This document shows positions 8,585 through 14,175 of a DNA stretch of 14,175 bases, piece after piece. The DNA comes from HyVt-560 sp964577195 (GTDB taxonomy: Bacteria > Pseudomonadota > Gammaproteobacteria > UWMA-0217): the NCBI GenBank assembly GCA_964577195.1, contig CAZNYF010000076.1:1-14175 (forward strand). Direction: 5' to 3'. The notes beneath the pieces were generated by a model. That model was not told the DNA's origin. It was given only the letters and a program-made list of their open reading frames with translations, and did no database searches. Numbering within the stretch: position 1 is the first letter of the stretch; each line of letters begins with the position of its first letter. A program made the position numbers and the translations under genes.

Positions 8585-8872
8585 ATGAAGTTCAAGATGC
8601 TACGCCACGCAGCACTAGTAGAGGGCACAACCTTAGTGCTGTTAGTCCTTATCGCAGTACCTTTAAAACACTTGGCAGGAATACCAGAATTCGTTTCTTT
8701 TATGGGGCCAATTCATGGAGTGTCTTTTTTAGTTTATCTTGCCATGCTAACAATGTTTTTGACCGCTAATCGTATAACGATCACGAACTGGGGAATCGGA
8801 CTCATTGCCGCATTTATCCCCTTTGGCAGTTTTATTTTTGAGCGTAAAGTACTAAGACAGAAAAACGATTAA
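8585..8872 (+). CDS. DUF3817 family small membrane protein
   Basis: The 95-aa protein fits the DUF3817 family: LRHAALVEGTTLVLLVLIAVPLK at the N-terminus, the conserved MGPIHGVSFLVYLAML in the middle, and IPFGSFIFERKVL at the end. The conserved EG, PLK, GPIHG and PFGSF landmarks are all present. It has about three hydrophobic helices (10-28, 40-60, 65-85) and is an inner-membrane protein. The family has no established biochemical role. AGGTGA, about 8 nt before the ATG, is one of the clearest ribosome binding sites in the window. The gene converges on rlmH with only 9 nt between stop codons and no clear bidirectional terminator there. Confidence 0.85.
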   Translation: MKFKMLRHAALVEGTTLVLLVLIAVPLKHLAGIPEFVSFMGPIHGVSFLVYLAMLTMFLTANRITITNWGIGLIAAFIPFGSFIFERKVLRQKND

Positions 8873-8881
8873 TTTTCGCTG

Positions 8882-9352
8882 TCATGCACGATGGTAAGGA
8901 TGATTTTTTAAAATCGACCAGGCACGATAGATTTGCTCTGCGACAATCACTCGCACCAACGGATGAGGGAAGGTCAACGGAGAAAGTGACCAGCGAACAT
9001 CTGCGGCGGCGATGCAATCAGCATGCAGCCCTTCGGGGCCACCGATGAGTAGACACTGGTCGCGTCCTTGCGCCATCCAGTTTTTCATATTGCTGGCTAA
9101 ATCTTCGGTACTCCAGGGTTTGCCGGTAACTTCTAAGGCGATCACGCCGCAGCCTTTGGGAATGGCGCTGAGTATTTGCTGGCCTTCTTTTTCCAGCAGT
9201 TTTTTAATCGGAGCGTTTTTGCCGCGTTGCTGGGCGTTGATTTCTTTTAGCGTTAACGAGCATTCCGCGGGCATCCGACGTGCATATTCTTGATAGCCCT
9301 GCTCTACCCAGGCAGGCATTTTGCTACCCACAGCGATCAGGTTAATTTTCAT
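8882..9352 (-). CDS. rlmH: 23S rRNA pseudouridine-1915 N3-methyltransferase RlmH
   Basis: RlmH is a SPOUT methyltransferase. It uses SAM to methylate N3 of pseudouridine 1915 in helix 69 of 23S rRNA, acting on assembled 70S ribosomes as a homodimer. The 156-aa length equals the family norm (155 in E. coli). The knot and SAM-binding motifs are intact: LLIGGPEGL (101-109) and SLSPLTFPHPLVRVIVAEQI (122-141), followed by the C-terminal YRAW and HPYHR. The ATG at 9350-9352 has no Shine-Dalgarno: only CCTTCC separates it from the target duplication of element B. Before the insertion the gene was probably 6 nt from the rsfS stop and translated by coupling to it. Confidence 0.96.
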   Translation of the reverse strand: MKINLIAVGSKMPAWVEQGYQEYARRMPAECSLTLKEINAQQRGKNAPIKKLLEKEGQQILSAIPKGCGVIALEVTGKPWSTEDLASNMKNWMAQGRDQCLLIGGPEGLHADCIAAADVRWSLSPLTFPHPLVRVIVAEQIYRAWSILKNHPYHRA

Positions 9353-9359
9353 GGAAGGT

Positions 9360-9589
9360 TAAGGGACGAATAAACAATAACTTAAATAATCTGGCTTGCA
9401 CCCAAAGGGCATAGCAACTTTTTGTCCCAGATTGAGCGCTCTCAAATCGTTGCGTAGAGCGACTCGGCAATTGCTCCTGCATTGCCCTACTACTCCACAT
9501 CCTTGTGGATATATAGCCTCTTGAGGGCACCCAATCTGAAACAAAAACTCTGCGCCATATTGCTCAAGTTATTATTCACTCGTCCCTAA
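9360..9589. mobile_element. MITE-like element B between rsfS and rlmH
   Basis: The element proper (about 9363-9586, 224 bp) begins GGGACGAATAAACAATAACTT and ends with the matching AAGTTATTATTCACTCGTCCC, an imperfect terminal inverted repeat. A second arm pair follows inside: 9416-9445 against 9521-9550, sharing TTTTTGT, CAGATTG and CTCAA. A further hairpin is GGCAATTGC/GCATTGCC (9466-9486), and another CCACA/TGTGG (9495-9508). TAA at 9360-9362 and 9587-9589 looks like a 3-bp target duplication. There is no credible reading frame. Long palindromic arms without a transposase fit a MITE, or a structured RNA-forming repeat. The family is not identified. It is unrelated by eye to element A. Confidence 0.8.
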
Positions 9590-9969
9590 GCCGCGGAATC
9601 GCCGTTCGATTTTGCCTTTTTTTCTTCGCTGGAAGTTTCCCAGAGTTTTTCGAGATTATAAAAGTCGCGGATATCCTGAAGCATCACATGTACCACCACA
9701 TCACTAAGATCAACCAGCATCCATTCCATCGCTTGCTCACCTTCAGTGCCAAGCGGTTGATGACCTGCATGCTTGGCTTGCATAACCACTGAATTGGCGA
9801 TGGCTTTAACATGGGTGGTTGATTTCCCGGTGGCAATAATGATCACATCGGTCATCGAGGATTTACCGATCACATCAATGGTTTTAATATCAATCGCCTT
9901 GAGGTCTTCGAGTGCGTCGATAACCAGTTTGATCAATTCTTCTGGTGGCTTTATTTGTTTTTCAGTCAT
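9586..9969 (-). CDS. rsfS: Ribosomal silencing factor RsfS
   Basis: RsfS (formerly YbeB, Iojap family) binds ribosomal protein uL14 on the large subunit and blocks joining of the subunits, lowering translation in starved cells. The 127-aa protein has the family core: KSSMTDVIIIATGKSTTHV (36-54), GTEGEQAMEWMLVDLSDVVVHV (74-95) and the ending RDFYNLEKLW (101-110). A short charged tail of 17 residues follows. The ATG at 9967-9969 is 6 nt after the nadD stop, with no clear Shine-Dalgarno, so coupling to nadD is likely. The last base of its TAG stop is the terminal G of element B. The stop before insertion was probably TAA at the same place. Confidence 0.95.
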   Translation of the reverse strand: MTEKQIKPPEELIKLVIDALEDLKAIDIKTIDVIGKSSMTDVIIIATGKSTTHVKAIANSVVMQAKHAGHQPLGTEGEQAMEWMLVDLSDVVVHVMLQDIRDFYNLEKLWETSSEEKKAKSNGDSAA

Positions 9970-9975
9970 AAATTA

Positions 9976-10590
9976 TTAATCATTTAATGTCATGTTTTCG
10001 GTATCTGGCATTAAATACCGTACCGAATTACCTGCTTTAATCAGTTGACGAATCTTAGTTGAAGAAATATCCAGTTGGGTTACTTCCGCTTGCAAAATTT
10101 TTCCATGATTGGCGCTTTTTAGCTGCGCTGCATTTTCTACTATCAGCTTATCTAGATACCCCTCTGGAAAAAGACTTTTGTCTATTTCAGCATCGGGGCG
10201 ACGCATAATAACAATATTTGTCAGCTGTAGAATATCTTTCCAGCGTTTCCATTTTGGCAACCCGGCAAAAGCATCGGTTCCCAACAGCATGACAAAGCCT
10301 TGCTCATCGCCATAACGCTGACGTAATTCCTGCAAGGTATCGACCGAATAGGAAACCCCGCTGCGTTCCAGCTCACTCGCTTCGGCGACAAATCCGGGTT
10401 GTGCAGCAATTGCGTTTTTCAGCATCACCAAACGCTGTTTAGCGGGCAATCGGGGTTGGTTTTTATGCGCTGCATGGTTAAGAGGAATAAAACGAATTTC
10501 ATCCAGAGATAAAAGCTCTTTTATTTCCAGTGCAGGACGCAGGTGACCAAAGTGAATCGGATCAAACGCACCGCCAAACAGTCCTATCAC
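9976..10590 (-). CDS. nadD: Nicotinate-nucleotide adenylyltransferase
   Basis: NadD transfers AMP from ATP to nicotinate mononucleotide, forming deamido-NAD, an essential step of NAD synthesis in the cytosol. The 204-aa sequence starts with the nucleotidyltransferase motif GLFGGAFDPIHFGHL (3-17), which includes the HxGH box. It also has LLGTDAFAGLPKWKRW (102-117) and the second signature ISSTKIR (175-181). The start is GTG (10588-10590): it places the motif at the usual distance from the N-terminus, and no ATG is available before it. The proA stop is only 3 nt upstream. GGGA within the proA end serves as the likely ribosome binding site. Confidence 0.96.
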   Translation of the reverse strand: MIGLFGGAFDPIHFGHLRPALEIKELLSLDEIRFIPLNHAAHKNQPRLPAKQRLVMLKNAIAAQPGFVAEASELERSGVSYSVDTLQELRQRYGDEQGFVMLLGTDAFAGLPKWKRWKDILQLTNIVIMRRPDAEIDKSLFPEGYLDKLIVENAAQLKSANHGKILQAEVTQLDISSTKIRQLIKAGNSVRYLMPDTENMTLND

Positions 10591-10593
10591 GTG

Positions 10594-11874
10594 CTATTCC
10601 CGTACTTGACCATCGCCGAAAACGACATACTTTAGGGTCGTTAATCCTTCCAGCCCCACGGGTCCACGCGCATGTAATTTATCGGTGCTGATACCAATTT
10701 CTGCACCCAGTCCGTATTCAAACCCATCGGCAAAACGGGTTGAGGCGTTGATCATTACCGAGCTGGAATCCACTTCTCGCAGAAAGCGTCGAGCCTTTGT
10801 GTAATTTTCTGTAATGATGCTGTCGGTATGATGCGAGCCATAATTTTCGATATGCTCAATCGCTTCATCAATGCTATCAACCACTTTAATTGAAAGTACC
10901 GGGGCTAAATATTCGGTGCCCCAATCTTCCTCAGTCGCAGCGGTAATACCCGGCAGCACTGCCAGCGTTTTTTCACAGCCGCGTAACTCCACATCCTTTT
11001 CATCAAACAGGCTTTTCAGTCGTGGTAACATTCTCGCGGCGACAGAGCTGGCTACCAGCAAGGTTTCCATCGCATTGCAAACACCGTAGCGATGCGTCTT
11101 TGAATTCAATGCAACATCCAACGCCTTTTGCTGCTCGGCATCATCGTCGATATACACATGGCAAATGCCATCTAAATGCTTGATTACCGGTATACGCGAA
11201 TCTTTGCTTACCCGCTCGATCAGTCCCTTGCCGCCGCGAGGAATAATCACATCGACAAACTCGGACATTTGCAATAGTTCGCCCACCGCCGCTCGATCAG
11301 CCGTTTCAATCACTTGCACTGCTGTCTCTGGCAACCCGGCTTTTTCCAGCCCCTGACGGATACACTTGGCAATTGCCTGATTGGAATGAATCGCTTCTGA
11401 ACCACCTCGCAAAATTGCCGCGTTGCCTGATTTTAGACACAGCGCAGCAGCGTCCGCGGTCACATTCGGGCGAGATTCGTAAATGATACCGATGACACCC
11501 AGCGGTACGCGCATTTTACCCACCTGTATTCCGCTGGGACGGTAATCCAGATCGCTCATTGCACCAACGGGATCGGGCAATGCGGCAACCTGGCGCAATC
11601 CTTCAGCCATGCCATCAATGCGCTCATCCGTCAGCGCCAGACGATCCAGCATGGCATCATTCAGACCGTGCGCTTTGCCCGCAGCAAGATCCAGAGCATT
11701 CGATTTCTGTAGTGATTGGCGGCCAGATTCAAGCGCCAGCGCGGTTTCCAGTAATGCCGTGTTTCGCGCAGCGGTATCTGAAGCAGCAATTTGGCGCGCA
11801 GCCTGGCGCGCAGCCTGGCCAACTTCCAGCATGTAAGCCGGGATATCAATTAAATTTTCAGGGTTTGCGCTCAT
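10594..11874 (-). CDS. proA: Gamma-glutamyl phosphate reductase
   Basis: ProA reduces gamma-glutamyl phosphate to glutamate-5-semialdehyde with NADPH, the second step of proline synthesis from glutamate. The 426-aa product is of usual length. It carries the aldehyde-dehydrogenase-like fold signatures VPLGVIGIIYESRPNVT (123-139), LKSGNAAILRGGSEA (147-161) and the catalytic cysteine C266 in HRYGVCNAMET. The C-terminal part has STRFADGFEYGLGAEIGIST and HARGPVGLEGLTT. The start ATG overlaps the holA stop in an ATGA junction, implying coupling. proB, its pathway partner, is not in the window. Placement between holA and nadD is seen in several gammaproteobacteria. A short in-frame 12-bp tandem repeat occurs near the N-terminus. 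Confidence 0.97.
   Translation of the reverse strand: MSANPENLIDIPAYMLEVGQAARQAARQIAASDTAARNTALLETALALESGRQSLQKSNALDLAAGKAHGLNDAMLDRLALTDERIDGMAEGLRQVAALPDPVGAMSDLDYRPSGIQVGKMRVPLGVIGIIYESRPNVTADAAALCLKSGNAAILRGGSEAIHSNQAIAKCIRQGLEKAGLPETAVQVIETADRAAVGELLQMSEFVDVIIPRGGKGLIERVSKDSRIPVIKHLDGICHVYIDDDAEQQKALDVALNSKTHRYGVCNAMETLLVASSVAARMLPRLKSLFDEKDVELRGCEKTLAVLPGITAATEEDWGTEYLAPVLSIKVVDSIDEAIEHIENYGSHHTDSIITENYTKARRFLREVDSSSVMINASTRFADGFEYGLGAEIGISTDKLHARGPVGLEGLTTLKYVVFGDGQVRE
11792..11818 (-). repeat. 12-bp in-frame tandem repeat in proA
   Basis: TGGCGCGCAGCC occurs twice in direct tandem (11792-11803, 11804-11815), plus three bases of a third copy. It encodes a doubled Ala-Ala-Arg-Gln block around residues 21-28 of ProA. 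Twelve bases keep the frame, so it is a silent-looking slippage duplication in a helical N-terminal stretch. Confidence 0.8.
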
Positions 11875-12914
11875 GCATTATTCGCCAGTCTTTGTTGACA
11901 CATTGGCTGGATGACAGGCTCACCTGCAATCCAGAGAAGCAATTGTAACAACTCATCCCACACATTGCCCTGTCTCAAGCCCTTATTTAATTTATCCAGA
12001 TCAACACAGCAGCCAAGAATGCTCGCCCAGATCGCGGCGGAATGTCGATTACCTGCACGCGCAACCATCGATTTACGCTGACCCCAGATTGAATTCAACG
12101 CGACCGATGGATCCTGTCGCGCCGCTTGCAAGCTAGAGTAATCCGATAAAATGCGCACATCGCGGGTAATCGCCCAGAGAATTTGTACCTCATGCACACC
12201 CTCACCCTGTAAGCCGCGCAAAATCTTAATACAGCGATGGCGATCGCCCATCAATGCCGCATCAATCAGCTCAAACGGATCATAGCGCGCTGAATCCGCT
12301 ACGGCAGCTGAAATGGCTGCCACATCCAACGCTCCGGGCTGGCGAATCAAACTGAGTTTTTCAATCTCCTGCACCGCTGCCAGCAAATTACCTTCCACTC
12401 GCTCAGTTAACAATCGCGACGCATCGTCATCCGGCGTAAATCCCGCCTTGCGCAGCCGCTCCACCACAAACCGCAACGTCGCCGCAGCATCCAGATCCCA
12501 GATCTGCATCGAGGCACCCGCCTTATCCAGTGCCTTCACCCAGGCACTATTACGACTCCCCTTATCCAGCTTGCCAGAATGAATCAGTAGAATATTATCT
12601 TCCGGTGGATTCGTCGCATACTCCCGCAACGCCTTACCGCCCACGCGCCCTGGCTTGCCTGTCGGCATTCGCAGCTCGATTAACTTGCGCTCCGCAAACA
12701 GCGACATCGCCGCCGCCTCGCCCATCAACTGCGACCAGTCAAACCCTGGCTCCAGCGTCAAAACCTGCCGCTCGGTATACCCTTGCATCGCCGCAGCCTT
12801 ACGAATCGCATCGCCAGCTTCCATCATCTGCAACGGCTCATCGCCGGTTAACAAATAGATCGGCACCAATGTTTTTTGCAGGTGACCAGCGAGATTTTGC
12901 GGGGATAATTTCAT
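11871..12914 (-). CDS. holA: DNA polymerase III subunit delta
   Basis: HolA is the wrench subunit of the clamp loader. It binds the beta clamp and opens it as part of the DnaX complex. The start chosen at 12912-12914 gives 347 aa (343 in E. coli) and the family-typical N-terminus MKLSPQNLAGHLQK, with YLLTGDEPL at 20-28. The open frame extends 35 codons further, to an ATG at 13019, but that added stretch does not resemble delta N-termini and approaches the divergent toxin-antitoxin promoter. The rest of the protein shows the usual AAA+-like body and the C-terminal collar region with QILWAITRDVRIL and the terminal WDELLQLLLWIAG. In many relatives lptE precedes holA; here a divergent toxin-antitoxin pair occupies that position. 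Confidence 0.94.
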   Translation of the reverse strand: MKLSPQNLAGHLQKTLVPIYLLTGDEPLQMMEAGDAIRKAAAMQGYTERQVLTLEPGFDWSQLMGEAAAMSLFAERKLIELRMPTGKPGRVGGKALREYATNPPEDNILLIHSGKLDKGSRNSAWVKALDKAGASMQIWDLDAAATLRFVVERLRKAGFTPDDDASRLLTERVEGNLLAAVQEIEKLSLIRQPGALDVAAISAAVADSARYDPFELIDAALMGDRHRCIKILRGLQGEGVHEVQILWAITRDVRILSDYSSLQAARQDPSVALNSIWGQRKSMVARAGNRHSAAIWASILGCCVDLDKLNKGLRQGNVWDELLQLLLWIAGEPVIQPMCQQRLANNA

Positions 12915-13042
12915 TTCAGTGATCTTATCGCGCCAAGTGTAATCAGGTATACCCTGAGTCTTATCCAATATGAAATGAGTTTGGAGATAAAAACCGTTCT
13001 GTTCATGATAATCACCCATGGTGACTTACATGAACGAGTATT

Positions 13043-13071
13043 TTGACTGCAATGCCGGCGTCGCCTACAAT
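13043..13071 (+). promoter_or_regulatory. Sigma70 promoter for the toxin-antitoxin pair
   Basis: TTGACT (13043-13048) and TACAAT (13066-13071) are separated by exactly 17 bp. Each hexamer has one mismatch to consensus. The antitoxin ATG follows 33 nt after the -10 box, a normal leader length. No clear operator palindrome was found, though such pairs are normally repressed by their own antitoxin-toxin complex at this position. Confidence 0.7.
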
Positions 13072-13104
13072 GACATCTCTTCTAAACATCAATAGAAACT
13101 AAGT

Positions 13105-13356
13105 ATGGCAAGCTTAAGCATCCGAAATCTTCCTGGTGAGGTTCATACCGCATTGCGTGTTCGCGCTGCAAAATCTGGTTGCAGCATGGAAGCGGAAGCG
13201 CGCGCCATTCTCTCGCAAATATGTTTGCCAGAAATCGAGGAGAGGGAATTTTCCAAGCTACAGTCGTTAGTGAGTGAGCTTTATCATCATAAAAAACCAG
13301 CCCATGTCGTTGATGATCTGATTAAAGAACGCCGGGCAGAAGCCAAAGGCGAATGA
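13105..13356 (+). CDS. FitA/VapB-type ribbon-helix-helix antitoxin
   Basis: The 83-aa protein has an N-terminal ribbon-helix-helix DNA-binding domain of the FitA type (about 2-40). The strand is ASLSIRNLP, followed by helices with ALRVRAAKSGCSMEAEARAIL. A charged C-terminal segment (about 45-83) is the part that in this family wraps and blocks the PIN toxin. It is expected to dimerise, repress its own promoter and neutralise the toxin encoded next. The ATG at 13105 is preceded by only a weak TAAG-like site. The stop codon overlaps the toxin start in ATGA, so antitoxin translation drives toxin translation. I infer family and role from domain pattern and gene arrangement. Confidence 0.9.
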   Translation: MASLSIRNLPGEVHTALRVRAAKSGCSMEAEARAILSQICLPEIEEREFSKLQSLVSELYHHKKPAHVVDDLIKERRAEAKGE

Positions 13357-13754
13357 TCAAACCAAATATCGTCCTAGACGCATCCGCATTACTCGCCTAT
13401 CTTTTTAAAGAAACAGGCCATGAAATCGTCGCAGAGCATCTTGAGCATAGCTGTATTTCCAGCGTTAATATGCTGGAAGTCGCCACACGGTTTCATCGTG
13501 ACGGCCTCTCTCCCGAACCCGTAATCAAGATGATTCAAGATTTAGGAATACCGATTATCCCATTCACCAAAGAGCATATTCTCTCTTCCGCATTATTAGT
13601 AAACCAGGTCAAACAATATGGACTTTCGATGGCCGATAGAGTTTGCCTCGGCTTGGGAATGGATTTAAATCTGCCTGTTCTAACCGGAGATACCGTCTGG
13701 GCAGAATTGAAACTGAGCAATCAAGTCATTTTGTTCAGGAATTCTGATACTTGA
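13353..13754 (+). CDS. PIN-domain ribonuclease toxin, VapC/FitB type
   Basis: The 133-aa product is a complete PIN domain of the VapC type, a magnesium-dependent RNase that typically cuts tRNA or rRNA and arrests growth when freed from its antitoxin. The four acidic active-site residues are all present: D9 (VLDASALLAYL), E42 (SVNMLEVATR), D95 (LSMADRVCLGLG) and D113 (VLTGDTVW). No truncation or active-site change is seen, so it is probably functional. The RNA target cannot be read from the sequence. It overlaps the antitoxin by four bases. The pair stands alone on the plus strand beside holA, consistent with lateral acquisition. Confidence 0.92.
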   Translation: MIKPNIVLDASALLAYLFKETGHEIVAEHLEHSCISSVNMLEVATRFHRDGLSPEPVIKMIQDLGIPIIPFTKEHILSSALLVNQVKQYGLSMADRVCLGLGMDLNLPVLTGDTVWAELKLSNQVILFRNSDT

Positions 13755-13771
13755 GTAATCGCCCACTCTCA

Positions 13772-13791
13772 GAAAACTAGCCAGAGTTTTC
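13772..13791 (+). terminator. AT-rich hairpin after the toxin gene
   Basis: GAAAACT and AGTTTTC form a perfect 7-bp stem with a 6-nt loop (AGCCAG), 17 bp after the toxin stop. No T run follows, so it is a weak candidate for termination. It may instead mark the edge of the hairpin-rich stretch to its right. Confidence 0.35.
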
Positions 13792-13811
13792 GGTGAACAA
13801 TATGTCCCGGT

Positions 13812-13898
13812 TTGCTCCATGTTCGTAGGACTACGTCTTAGAAAGACGCCCCTGTATTTGTTTGAGTTATGTCCTTTCCTGCCTCTTCGGTGGAGCAA
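13812..13898. other. Hairpin-rich non-coding stretch
   Basis: An outer 8-bp inverted repeat (TTGCTCCA at 13812-13819, TGGAGCAA at 13891-13898) encloses two adjacent palindromes: CGTAG/CTACG (13824-13835) and CGTCTT/AAGACG (13834-13848). A frame opens across it on the minus strand from a TTG, but it runs antisense into the toxin and matches nothing I know. It may be a structured repeat, an element remnant or a small RNA. Confidence 0.35.
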
Positions 13899-14175
13899 CT
13901 TATTAAGCTATATTATTTTTTCCCCAGGAATGTCTACCTTCCGATGATGCTGAACACAGTCACGAAGATGTAACTCATCAATCAAGTCGTGACTACGTCC
14001 TTGAAAAATTTCACCTCATTTTTCTGGGTAAAATATGGCTGTCCTCGTCTGCTATTAGCCAAACTAAGAGAAAACTCGGGACGTGTTATTGAGTTAAGTT
14101 TGGAACTGGAACAGATGATTTTTATCAGGCACTGGTGACAGAGCCTTGGATTTGATTGTGCTACTTGTCAAGAGA
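13899..14175. other. Non-coding tail, no gene recognised
   Basis: I see no start-and-stop supported gene, tRNA or clear terminator here. One plus-strand frame stays open from about 13910 to 14093 but lacks an ATG, GTG or TTG near its beginning and a ribosome binding site. The product is not recognisable. It may be decayed DNA or the upstream region of a gene beyond the window. Confidence 0.4.

Noticed and set aside
9342..9544. Two minus-strand frames of about 60 codons inside element B
   Set aside because: They overlap each other in different frames, follow the palindromic arms of the element and encode nothing recognisable, so no transposase is present.
11559..11948. Plus-strand frames opposite proA and holA
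   Set aside because: Shadow frames of GC-rich codons in two strongly conserved genes; the products resemble no family.
12915..13019. N-terminal extension of HolA to an upstream ATG at 13019
   Set aside because: The added 35 residues do not look like any delta-subunit N-terminus, whereas the start at 12914 gives the family-typical MKLSPQNLAGHL and normal length.
13680..13898. Minus-strand frame of 72 codons starting with TTG
   Set aside because: It runs antisense into the complete toxin gene, has no recognisable product, and its sequence is made of the hairpins described separately.
1..14175. CRISPR array, prophage or defence island
   Set aside because: No regularly spaced direct repeats, no phage structural or integrase genes and no defence-type domains were seen apart from the toxin-antitoxin pair.

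Overview
This is chromosomal DNA from a gammaproteobacterium, or less likely a betaproteobacterium. It has moderate GC by eye and is dominated by conserved housekeeping genes on the minus strand. The evidence for the placement is a full-length YhdP (1316 aa) following RNase G and Maf, a YbdG-type mechanosensitive channel, and an E. coli-like HolA. I cannot name the genus from the sequence alone.

Layout, right to left along the minus strand: holA - proA - nadD - rsfS - [MITE-like element] - rlmH form one tightly packed group. ATGA overlaps or gaps of 3-6 nt join the genes, except where the element sits. After a 2.6-kb plus-strand island come maf - rng - yhdP, again tightly packed (TAATG overlap, then a 39-nt gap). 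The series nadD-rsfS-rlmH-maf-rng is often contiguous in proteobacteria, so the island (6.3-8.9 kb) looks like an insertion into an older operon. The island holds a second MITE-like element, a ybdG-type channel gene, an unrecognised 84-aa two-helix membrane protein and a DUF3817 membrane protein. A terminator hairpin lies just ahead of the last gene.

Right of holA, a divergent FitAB/VapBC-type toxin-antitoxin pair (13105-13754) has a well-formed sigma70 promoter. It is followed by about 420 bp without a recognisable gene, the first part of which is rich in short hairpins. The left end (1-237) is non-coding, with a hairpin overlapping the yhdP stop codon and a possible remnant of a third inverted-repeat element.

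The genes together cover DNA replication (HolA, clamp-loader delta), proline synthesis (ProA), NAD synthesis (NadD), ribosome silencing and 23S rRNA modification (RsfS, RlmH), nucleotide sanitation (Maf), RNA processing (Rng) and envelope lipid transport (YhdP). I see no CRISPR array, phage gene, rRNA, tRNA or new defence-like system. The most informative structures are the two MITE-like elements. One appears to have landed exactly at the rsfS stop codon and separated it from rlmH, and its pre-insertion sequence can be reconstructed. Also notable are the two-helix protein with an internal membrane-helix repeat and the terminator-like hairpin in the leader of the DUF3817 gene.
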